64,000 bases of DNA from Desulfobacterales bacterium (GTDB lineage: Bacteria > Desulfobacterota > Desulfobacteria > Desulfobacterales > Desulfosalsimonadaceae), in contig JAXHNP010000007.1 of NCBI GenBank assembly GCA_034520365.1, positions 496,001 to 560,000 of the forward strand. Direction: 5' to 3'. How positions within the stretch are numbered: position 1 is the stretch's first letter; each line of letters begins with the position of its first letter. The notes under the pieces are model-generated. The model worked only from the letters and a program-made list of their open reading frames with translations. It made no database searches and was not told the origin of the DNA. Positions 57,073 through 64,000 of the stretch are shown here, in pieces. The position numbers and the translations under genes are program-made.

Positions 57073-57156
57073 AGTGATTGTAAAGATAAATCCGGGGCGG
57101 GCTGGAAAAGCCCCGCCTGGCTTCTGCGGGTTTTCTCCTTTTTCAGTCAATTTTTT

Positions 57157-60100
57157 TCAACCGGACAGTACCTGGCGGATAATTTTAAGCATTTTGCCGA
57201 GTTGATAAGGCTTTTGGATGTAGTGGAATTGTTTCTGGTTAATGGCATCGGGACGGGATTGTTCTTCGGTGTAGCCGCTTGTGAGTAAAATTTTGATATT
57301 TGAATACTGTTTGGCGACTTGTGTTGATAAATCGAAACCATTGCCATCCGGCAGAATTACGTCGCTGAACAAAAGATCAAAGGGCTGTTCAGCCGCCTTG
57401 AGCAGGGCTTTTGCCTGCTCCACGGATTCGGCTTCCTGAACGATATAGCCGTTATCTTCCAGTGCGGTGACCACGACCTCCCGGACTTCCAACTGGTCTT
57501 CAACCAAAAGGATGCGTTCCTGGCTGCCTTGATATAACTCGAAAGAGAAATCCGTAATGTCGTCTTCGTTAAAATCTGCCTTGGCAGAGGTCGTTTCGGC
57601 AACCGGCAGGTATACGCTAAACCTTGTCCCGATATCGGGTTCACTATAAACATTGATCCAGCCGCTATGCTGCTTAACAACCCCAAATACCACGGACAAG
57701 CCAAGACCGGTGCCTTGGCCGACCGGTTTTGTAGAAAAAAACGGATCAAAGATTTTTTTAATCTGCTCCTGATTCATGCCCGCGCCGGTGTCTTCGATGG
57801 TCAGGCAGGTAAATTCTCCCGGTTTTGCGTATTGGTATTGCTGACAATACATCTCATCAACGAAAAGGTTTTCGGTTTTCAGCTTGAGGTGACCGCCCTG
57901 CGGCATGGCGTCCCTGGCATTTACCGCAAGGTTCATAATGATTTGTTCCATTTGACCGAAGTCGGCGTGGACAGGTTTCAAATTCGGATCGAGAGAGGTC
58001 TTGAATTCAATATTTTCGCCGATCAGCCGCTGCATCATTTTTTCCATGTTAGAGACCACAGCGTTTAAATCGATAGCGGTTTTTTCAAGCATCTGACGCC
58101 GGCTGAAAGCCAGCAATTGGCGGGTCAGAGCAGCAGAAAGCTCGGCCGCGTTCTTAATATCCCCGATATGTTTTTCCGTCTTTTCCGGATGATCTTTATT
58201 AAGGCGGAGCAGGTCAACAGAGCCCAGAACCGTCATCAAATAGTTGTTGAAATCATGGGCGACACCGCCGGCAAGGGTGCCAATGGCTTCCATCTTCTGT
58301 GATTGAACCAGTTGGGCCTGGGCGAGTTCCTTTTCCTTTTCGGCTTTTTTAACGCCGGTGATGTCGGTGACAATGCCTAAAAACCCCGCAAACTCGCCGC
58401 TGTCATCATAGATGGGCGTGGGCGAGACAAGTGTGGATAGTATTTTGGCGTCTTTTACGATCCAGTCGATTTCAAATATATGCCGTCCCCGCTGCTGCCA
58501 GGTCGCAACCTCCCGCTCGAGTTTTTCCCGACCGGCTTCATCAAGAAAGTCCTTGGCCGGCCTGCCGATGAGTTCATCCGCCGTGTACCCGGACATTAGA
58601 CAGAGGGCCTTGTTGACATATGTTATATTGAGTTGCGGATCAATGATGGTCAGGCCGTCATTCATGGTCTCAACTAGCTTCTGGTACTGTTCCCGCTGGC
58701 GCTGAGCCCGTTTCTCAGCCGCCCGGGTTTCTTCGAAAAAAAATGCGTTTTCCAGGCAGTTGGCGGCCTGGGTGGAGAGCAGGGAGATCATCTCGGTGGT
58801 TGACGGGGTGAACGCATTGGGGGTGAGATTATTTTCCAGGTAGATAAGGCCGATAAGCTTTTGCTGGCGGACCAGCGGCAGGCAGAAAACCGATTGCACA
58901 CCTTGTTTTTGGACATGGGGGTCCCGGATAAATATGCCTGTATCTGCGGCGTTGTGAAGAACGATCGTTTCATTGGTTCGCTTGACATAACTGACAATGC
59001 CGTGGGATAAGGCGTCGCTTTGCTCAATATCAATTCCCTGTAGCACAAGGATATCTTCCTTGTTGATGTCAGCGGTGGCCTCAATCCGGAGCTGGTCATT
59101 TCGGTTCAGAATTAGCAGAGCCTTTTCAGCCCCCGAAATTTCAATAATAAGCCGCATAAAGATCGTCAGAAGCTTGTCCAGATGGATTTCACTGGAAATC
59201 GCCTGGGACATTTTCATCATTGCCGCCAGATCGAGTTTGTTCACCGCCCGGTCAGTCGGGGAGGCAATGAATTCGTCCTCCAATTTCTCGATGCCGGCTA
59301 TAACAGGTTTAGCACGAAACCATGCCTCGTATTTTTCCTTAATATCGTTTGCCTTGGCATGGGCCCCCCAGCCGGTATATAGTTCATGGGTTTTGGCCAT
59401 GTATGAAGCCGCAAGATCATCAAAATCATTGAAATGATAAAACCGGGCGGCAAGTTCGCAGGCCATGGCCTGTTCCTGAAGATATCGGTTGTCTCTGGCA
59501 CCGGTGACAGCTTTTTTGTATAAGGCAAAGGCTTTTTTGTACCGGCCCTTGATGCGGGCCAGTTCGGCCTCAACCAGGTGGTATTTGTGAAGGCAGTTGG
59601 ATGGGGCCTGACGGGCCCATTTTTTCAGCTTTTTCAGGTTCCGGCGAATCCTGGAAAGGATTTTTTGTTTTAACAGCCAACCGGCATGAGGGAAATATTC
59701 GATATGGGCAAGGGTATCATAAAAATATGAGGGCACATGGAGCGGCGATCCTATGGCCCCGTCGATAAAAGCCATCATTTTACGGGATGCATTAAACGCC
59801 GCCGTATAGTCACCAAAAAGGTAATTCAGCACAACTTTATTAAAAAACAGGTGATGAAGCGCGGTTTGATCATTGGCCTCTTCGTGGACTGTTATCATCT
59901 CGGTTTCATTATATATTTTTCCAACTAAACGCGAGGTTTCGCTACTTTTGTTCCGTAAGTTGAGCACTGCTTGATGAAATATGGAGGCAACGTGCAGGTT
60001 GGATACCTGGCCGATTCGGTTTAGGGTTGTACGGTTTTTTTCAAGGTCACGGTCTAAATCGTCCAGGGGGGTCGCCAGAAGATAGCGGGTGTATCCCCGG

Positions 60101-63100
60101 ACCATCAGGGAGTGTCCGGCAAATTCAATATCCCCCTGGGCAAGCCCGTTCTGATGTGCCTCCAAAAGCGGTTCCACAACGTTTTTCGCATGCTCTTTCC
60201 AGTGCCGGACAAAGGTGTTTACCACCATTAGGGTGCAGGCCTTATATTTTGGATTATTCATTCGGTCCATCAATCTCAGCGCGGCTTGCCCGTAATGATA
60301 GCCGGTATCAATGTCCCCGAGGGTGCAAAGGATCATTCCGTATCCGGCATAAATATAGGGCGAAAACCCCGTGTTGCCGTATTTTGCAAATATTCGTAAC
60401 AATCTGAGGACAATAATCGGCAGCAGATTCGGCAGGGTCCAGTAGGCGGTGGAGGTGATGGTGGCCATGACTTCCACCTGGGCCTGCACGGTCGGATCTG
60501 TCATGGGGGGTAAATCCAGAATGTCATCCGGTTGTTTGCCCAGCAGTTGGATTTTTGTCAGAAGCAGTTCCCGGAGAATGTGCTGTTTGCCCGGCTGCTT
60601 CGGCAACGAGATCCCCATGGATTTTAGAACCAAAAGTCCGGACCGGATCACTTCGTCGAGATTGTTCTGCGCCATCAGGGTTTGCAGGCGCACGATATGG
60701 GCGCCGACCGCATCATTTGGTTTTTGGGCGCGGTTGATGATCTCGTCGGTGAGTCTATACATTGCATCATAGTCGGCGATGAGATAGGCGGCTTCAGCAC
60801 AACCGGAATAAAGCTCAAGCGTTAAGTTATAGTCGATGCGCCAGCAGTCCCCGTTTGCATCCCCATGCGCAGTGTCTGAGGCAATAAACTCAATTCCGGT
60901 TTTGAAATAATGAAACGCCGATTCAAAGGCACCGGAGGCCAGGGCTTTTTGGCCGGCCCGGCAGTTTAGACGCGCCGTTTGATATTGCTGATCAAGCGAG
61001 GTGATTTGTTTGCGGGCGATATTGAAATGATTGGTGATGTCAATGATGCCCTCATCCAGTTGCTTTTCAGAGGTATTTTCCAGCAGATAGCGACCGATCC
61101 GGTAATGGGTCCGGACCCGCTCGTCTTCTCTGAACAGATGATAAATCGCTTCACGGATGCGGTCATGTGAAAACACCCCTGTGTCTTCTTTAAAAAAGAT
61201 CAGGCCTTCCTTCTCGGCACCGGATAGCGCGGCGATGGTCTCGTTTATCGTGGTATTCTGGTTTGCAGCTACGGCAAATAAATCAAACCGGTTTCCGTAG
61301 CAGGCACAAATCTTCAGGGTTTGGCGGATCTCAACCGGCATGCGGGCGATCTTTGCGGCCATGAAATCCACGACATTGTCCGTGAACTGGATGTTTGCAA
61401 CTTTTTCCATATTCCAGGTCCAGCCGGAAGTCGGATCCAGAGTCAAGGTGCCTTCATCATAGAGGGTTTTTAAAAACTGTCGGATGAAAAAGGGATTACC
61501 GCTGGTTTTTTTGTGGACAATTTCAGAAAGTTCAAGAGAGTCGCGGTCCACGCATCGCAAAAAATCAGCGATTAACTGATTGATATTCTCAACCGACAGC
61601 GGGGGCAACTTAATAGTGGTTGCGGCAGCGCCGTTTTTTTCAGCTTCGTCCATGGTGCGTATTAACGGATGGTCCGGCTTTACCGCATTGTCCCGATATG
61701 CGCCGATCAAAAGGAGATGTCCGATTTCGGGCTCTGTGGAAAGCCTGCGGATAAGGCTAAGGGTCGCCGGATCCGCCCATTGCAGGTCGTCTGCAAAAAC
61801 GACCAGCGGATGCTCTTGGGTGGCGCAGACCTTAATAAACTCCTTGAATACATAGATATAGCGATGTTGGGTGATATCCGGACCAATGGCTGATAAATCC
61901 GGTTGCGGACCGATGATGCGTTCAAAATTGGGTATCAGGTTGGTAATGAACCTACCGTTTGGCGCAACGGCCTTGATTATGTTGTCTTTCCAGGCTTCGA
62001 TTTGGGCGTCGGTCTCACATAAAATCTGGGCGGCCAGTTCCTGGAAGGCCTGAATAAGCGGGTAATATGGGATGTCCCGTTTGTATCGCTCGGCTTTGCC
62101 GACAATGAAATAGGCGCGGTTTTGCACCACAGGTTTTTGTATTTCATTGACCAGGGTGGATTTGCCGATACCAGGGGGGCCTGCCACCAAAAAAATTTCA
62201 TTACTGCCGCCGGCCGCCCGGTCAAAGGCAGCCATTAGGCTTTTGGCTTCGCTTTGGCGACCGAAAAGCTTCTCCGGTATATGCAAGCCGGGTGGGATAT
62301 CATGTCTCGCCAAGGCAAAGGGACTGATCTCGCCGGCAGTTTTGAGCTGCCGGGCGCACTCCTCGAAATCCGCCGCTAAACCATAGCCGCTTTGATATCG
62401 GTTTTCCACTGTTTTTGAAATTAGTTTCATCACGATATCAGAGATAATCTGCGGCAAATCGGTCCTACGTTTGACAGGCGGTTCAGGGCGCCGGGCGATA
62501 TGGGCATGGATGATTTCAATTGGATCATCGGATGAAAACGGCAAGCCACCGGTCAAGAGTTCGTAAAAAATAATGCCGGCAGCGTAAAGATCAACCCGGT
62601 GGTCTACCGAGCAGTTCATCCGGCCGGTCTGTTCCGGGGCCATGTAGGGCAGAACCGACTTGATTACCACTGGGTCATAAATTTCTTCATGAATGCGGGA
62701 GATCAGACGGGTGGCGCCAAACCCCAGTACTTTGACCCCATCTGAATGGTTGTTGCAAAGTATGTTAGCCGGAGTGATGGCGCCATGGACAATGCCGCAG
62801 GAATGGATGTCACCCAGTGCCCGGCTCAGATTTGCGGCAAGCTTCAAAAATTTGTCGATATCCATCTCGCCGGGGGTAAACCGGTTGTAAAGGGGATTTT
62901 CAGTGAATTCTTCTGTTACAATGGCAATGCCATCTTGGTAATCGAATACTTCGTAGACTGGAATGACAGAGTTTCTGTCAAGTTTTTGAATTTTTTTGTA
63001 TTCGTTTTTCAGGCGGGCAATTTTCGAATGCGATGCAAGGTCGACATTGATGAACTCGATGATAACGGGTGGACTTTGAGCGGTTTTGCGGCCTCGGTAA

Positions 63101-63180
63101 TAAGTGACGCCCCGAATGTCGGCAATTTTTTCAATAATCTGATAGTCATTGATAGCTTCCATGGGAAATGTCATTGGCAA
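57157..63180 (-). CDS. Pseudokinase-AAA ATPase-GAF-PAS hybrid histidine kinase
   Basis: A 2007-residue soluble sensor. Order: a Ser/Thr kinase-like domain (10-275); a predicted AAA ATPase with Walker A GPPGIGKST at 334-342 and FADDLQWAD as Walker B; a long helical TPR-like region (about 650-1300); GAF (about 1340-1500); PAS (about 1510-1620); histidine kinase core with His 1642 (GGVAHDFNN); and a receiver with Asp 1940. The family (trifunctional kinase-AAA sensors) normally has a kinase with HxD and DFG. Here the catalytic loop reads HGAITPAN and the DFG is GFG, while the VAIK lysine is replaced by Glu 42. Predicted inactive kinase, functional histidine kinase. Confidence 0.9.
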   Translation of the reverse strand: MPMTFPMEAINDYQIIEKIADIRGVTYYRGRKTAQSPPVIIEFINVDLASHSKIARLKNEYKKIQKLDRNSVIPVYEVFDYQDGIAIVTEEFTENPLYNRFTPGEMDIDKFLKLAANLSRALGDIHSCGIVHGAITPANILCNNHSDGVKVLGFGATRLISRIHEEIYDPVVIKSVLPYMAPEQTGRMNCSVDHRVDLYAAGIIFYELLTGGLPFSSDDPIEIIHAHIARRPEPPVKRRTDLPQIISDIVMKLISKTVENRYQSGYGLAADFEECARQLKTAGEISPFALARHDIPPGLHIPEKLFGRQSEAKSLMAAFDRAAGGSNEIFLVAGPPGIGKSTLVNEIQKPVVQNRAYFIVGKAERYKRDIPYYPLIQAFQELAAQILCETDAQIEAWKDNIIKAVAPNGRFITNLIPNFERIIGPQPDLSAIGPDITQHRYIYVFKEFIKVCATQEHPLVVFADDLQWADPATLSLIRRLSTEPEIGHLLLIGAYRDNAVKPDHPLIRTMDEAEKNGAAATTIKLPPLSVENINQLIADFLRCVDRDSLELSEIVHKKTSGNPFFIRQFLKTLYDEGTLTLDPTSGWTWNMEKVANIQFTDNVVDFMAAKIARMPVEIRQTLKICACYGNRFDLFAVAANQNTTINETIAALSGAEKEGLIFFKEDTGVFSHDRIREAIYHLFREDERVRTHYRIGRYLLENTSEKQLDEGIIDITNHFNIARKQITSLDQQYQTARLNCRAGQKALASGAFESAFHYFKTGIEFIASDTAHGDANGDCWRIDYNLTLELYSGCAEAAYLIADYDAMYRLTDEIINRAQKPNDAVGAHIVRLQTLMAQNNLDEVIRSGLLVLKSMGISLPKQPGKQHILRELLLTKIQLLGKQPDDILDLPPMTDPTVQAQVEVMATITSTAYWTLPNLLPIIVLRLLRIFAKYGNTGFSPYIYAGYGMILCTLGDIDTGYHYGQAALRLMDRMNNPKYKACTLMVVNTFVRHWKEHAKNVVEPLLEAHQNGLAQGDIEFAGHSLMVRGYTRYLLATPLDDLDRDLEKNRTTLNRIGQVSNLHVASIFHQAVLNLRNKSSETSRLVGKIYNETEMITVHEEANDQTALHHLFFNKVVLNYLFGDYTAAFNASRKMMAFIDGAIGSPLHVPSYFYDTLAHIEYFPHAGWLLKQKILSRIRRNLKKLKKWARQAPSNCLHKYHLVEAELARIKGRYKKAFALYKKAVTGARDNRYLQEQAMACELAARFYHFNDFDDLAASYMAKTHELYTGWGAHAKANDIKEKYEAWFRAKPVIAGIEKLEDEFIASPTDRAVNKLDLAAMMKMSQAISSEIHLDKLLTIFMRLIIEISGAEKALLILNRNDQLRIEATADINKEDILVLQGIDIEQSDALSHGIVSYVKRTNETIVLHNAADTGIFIRDPHVQKQGVQSVFCLPLVRQQKLIGLIYLENNLTPNAFTPSTTEMISLLSTQAANCLENAFFFEETRAAEKRAQRQREQYQKLVETMNDGLTIIDPQLNITYVNKALCLMSGYTADELIGRPAKDFLDEAGREKLEREVATWQQRGRHIFEIDWIVKDAKILSTLVSPTPIYDDSGEFAGFLGIVTDITGVKKAEKEKELAQAQLVQSQKMEAIGTLAGGVAHDFNNYLMTVLGSVDLLRLNKDHPEKTEKHIGDIKNAAELSAALTRQLLAFSRRQMLEKTAIDLNAVVSNMEKMMQRLIGENIEFKTSLDPNLKPVHADFGQMEQIIMNLAVNARDAMPQGGHLKLKTENLFVDEMYCQQYQYAKPGEFTCLTIEDTGAGMNQEQIKKIFDPFFSTKPVGQGTGLGLSVVFGVVKQHSGWINVYSEPDIGTRFSVYLPVAETTSAKADFNEDDITDFSFELYQGSQERILLVEDQLEVREVVVTALEDNGYIVQEAESVEQAKALLKAAEQPFDLLFSDVILPDGNGFDLSTQVAKQYSNIKILLTSGYTEEQSRPDAINQKQFHYIQKPYQLGKMLKIIRQVLSG

Positions 63181-63290
63181 TTCAATTGCTTGATATTACA
63201 ACCTTTCCATGTAAATAAAATAAGCATACAAATTTTTTGGGTATTATCACAGATCCCGCCGGGAATGTCAACTCCCTGATATCATTGAGC

Positions 63291-63387
63291 CACGGTAAAT
63301 TTGTTCTATCTATTTTTCAGGCGGGCACGGTGGCCCGCCCTACGCGACAATGCCGACATTTTGTAGGGTCGGCCACCGTGCCGACCT
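63291..63387 (-). repeat. Dispersed repeat, inverted third copy
   Basis: On the minus strand this matches the core of the 229-base repeat (50570-50670): GGTCGGCACGGTGGCCGACC, then GGGCGGGCCACCGTGCCCGCC and GAAAAATAGATAGAACAAAT. The middle between the two hairpin arms is different, as if the arms were kept. Confidence 0.8.
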
Positions 63388-63392
63388 TACAT

Positions 63393-63424
63393 GCGAGAAA
63401 CCCCATGGTTATGGGGTTTCTCGC
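63393..63424. repeat. Perfect 14-bp inverted repeat
   Basis: GCGAGAAACCCCAT and ATGGGGTTTCTCGC separated by GGTT. No T run on either side, so not a typical terminator. Confidence 0.85.
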
Positions 63425-63507
63425 CAGAACAAATTCACCGTGATCAGTGAGCAGGTCCGCATGGTGGAGGGGAGAACAATGGTTTTGAAAACGATTGTTC
63501 GGATTGA

Positions 63508-63549
63508 TTCAAAAAATTAATGGCGGGCTCTGCATCGAGAGAGCCCGCC
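63508..63549 (-). terminator. Terminator of pckA
   Basis: On the minus strand, stem GGCGGGCTCT / AGAGCCCGCC with an eight-base loop, followed by ATTAATTTTTTG. It lies 26 bases past the pckA stop. Confidence 0.85.
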
Positions 63550-63574
63550 AAGAAAACCGATTCTTGCCGGATGC

Positions 63575-64000
63575 CTATTTCGACTGGAACGGCCCGGCGC
63601 AATACACCTGGTTATCAACGAAGTCCTTGTATTGTTCGAAGTTTTCGGTGAACAGATCCGCCAGTTCCCGGGCTTTCTTATCATAAGCGGCCTTGTCAGG
63701 CCAGGTGTTTCGGGGTGTCAGTATTTCGGAGGGGACCCCCGGGCATGAGGTCGGCACACTCAGGCAGAAGGTTGGATCCTGAACATATTCCACATCATCG
63801 AGCCGGCCGTCCAGTGCGGCGTTTAAAAGCGCCCGGGTATATTTAATGGAAATCCGCTCCCCCACCCCATAGGGGCCGCCGGTCCAGCCGGTGTTTAAGA
63901 GCCAGCAGCGGACGTTGTGTTTTTCAATTTTTTTGGCCAGCAGCCTGGCATATTCACTTGGGCGCAGCGGCATAAAGGGCGCCCCGAAGCAGGTACTGAA
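63575..64000 (-). CDS. pckA: Phosphoenolpyruvate carboxykinase (ATP), partial
   Basis: The C-terminal 141 residues of an ATP-type PEP carboxykinase, which forms PEP from oxaloacetate in gluconeogenesis. FSTCFGAPFMPLRP, LLNTGWTGGPYGVGERISIKYT and PTSCPGVPSEIL are diagnostic of PckA. The gene runs off the window at the right edge, so the nucleotide-binding and metal motifs lie outside. The stop is TAG. A strong terminator follows. Confidence 0.94.
   Translation of the reverse strand, partial: FSTCFGAPFMPLRPSEYARLLAKKIEKHNVRCWLLNTGWTGGPYGVGERISIKYTRALLNAALDGRLDDVEYVQDPTFCLSVPTSCPGVPSEILTPRNTWPDKAAYDKKARELADLFTENFEQYKDFVDNQVYCAGPFQSK

Larger units (their letters stand above)
63181..63574. other. 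Intergenic region with inverted copy of the dispersed repeat
   Basis: No gene is seen. It contains the third, inverted copy of the hairpin core (63291-63387), a 14-base perfect palindrome arm pair (63393-63424) and the pckA terminator (63508-63549). The start of the large sensor gene lies on its left edge. Confidence 0.6.

Overview
The window reads as chromosome of a sulfate-reducing member of the Desulfobacterota, probably Desulfobacterales-like. The main evidence is a complete dsrMKJOP operon (13603-19148), which encodes the membrane electron-transfer complex of dissimilatory sulfate reduction. Supporting evidence is an ADP-forming acyl-CoA ligase fusion, large PAS hybrid kinases and an MJ0042/DUF3426 protein. 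Species cannot be assigned from sequence alone. Most of the window is densely packed housekeeping DNA with many 1-11 base gene overlaps.

Layout. 1-3152: dksA-like, PHP phosphoesterase, rnc and a radical SAM gene in one overlapping chain. 3161-8198 (minus): ADP-forming CoA ligase, penicillin-binding protein 1A and a small membrane protein. 8199-12018: an AT-rich intergenic region, then dnaN-gyrB; no dnaA or recF is seen. 12015-13397: asnS, whose stop overlaps that of gyrB. 13400-19202: promoter with palindrome, RsbRD-domain gene, dsrM-K-J-O-P, terminator. 19204-26467: rplU-rpmA-obgE-proB-proA-nadD-rsfS-gpmI and a small HSDR_N-type protein. 26643-31246: HEAT-repeat protein, cNMP/PilZ protein, zinc-ribbon protein and an acidic protein. 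31502-31692: two tRNA-Ser genes. 31910-40102: PAS hybrid kinase, YhcC-type radical SAM protein, mnmG, cbpA-like DnaJ and hpt. 40123-47743: giant acidic DUF3426 protein, tRNA-Met, DUF1992 protein, SHOCT-like membrane protein, ddl, a purD-purE gene fusion and a TsaC/Sua5 gene.

47874-51487 is the accessory part. A tRNA-Leu(CAA) gene is followed by decayed genes: two tyrosine-recombinase fragments, a methyltransferase broken by a one-base frameshift in its SAM-binding motif, an AlbA/divergent-AAA-type regulator remnant, a 229-bp sequence repeated in exact tandem, the N-terminus of a DNA methyltransferase, and a cysteine desulfurase with a large internal deletion. This looks like the remains of one or more elements integrated at the tRNA.

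51511-64000: MsrAB, a TraT-like lipoprotein, a MarR-regulated acyl-CoA dehydrogenase with two matching operator-like sites, a zinc-ribbon membrane protein overlapping a tiny ferredoxin-like ORF, a 2007-residue sensor whose kinase domain has lost all three catalytic residues, an inverted third copy of the dispersed repeat, and the 3' part of an ATP-type pckA that runs off the end.

I did not find a convincing new defence or mobile system. The most unusual items are the PurD-PurE fusion, the pseudokinase-ATPase-histidine kinase hybrid, the palindrome over the dsr promoter, the paired MarR-type operators, and the tRNA-Leu gene graveyard with its tandem repeat. CRISPR arrays, rRNA genes and intact insertion sequences were not seen.
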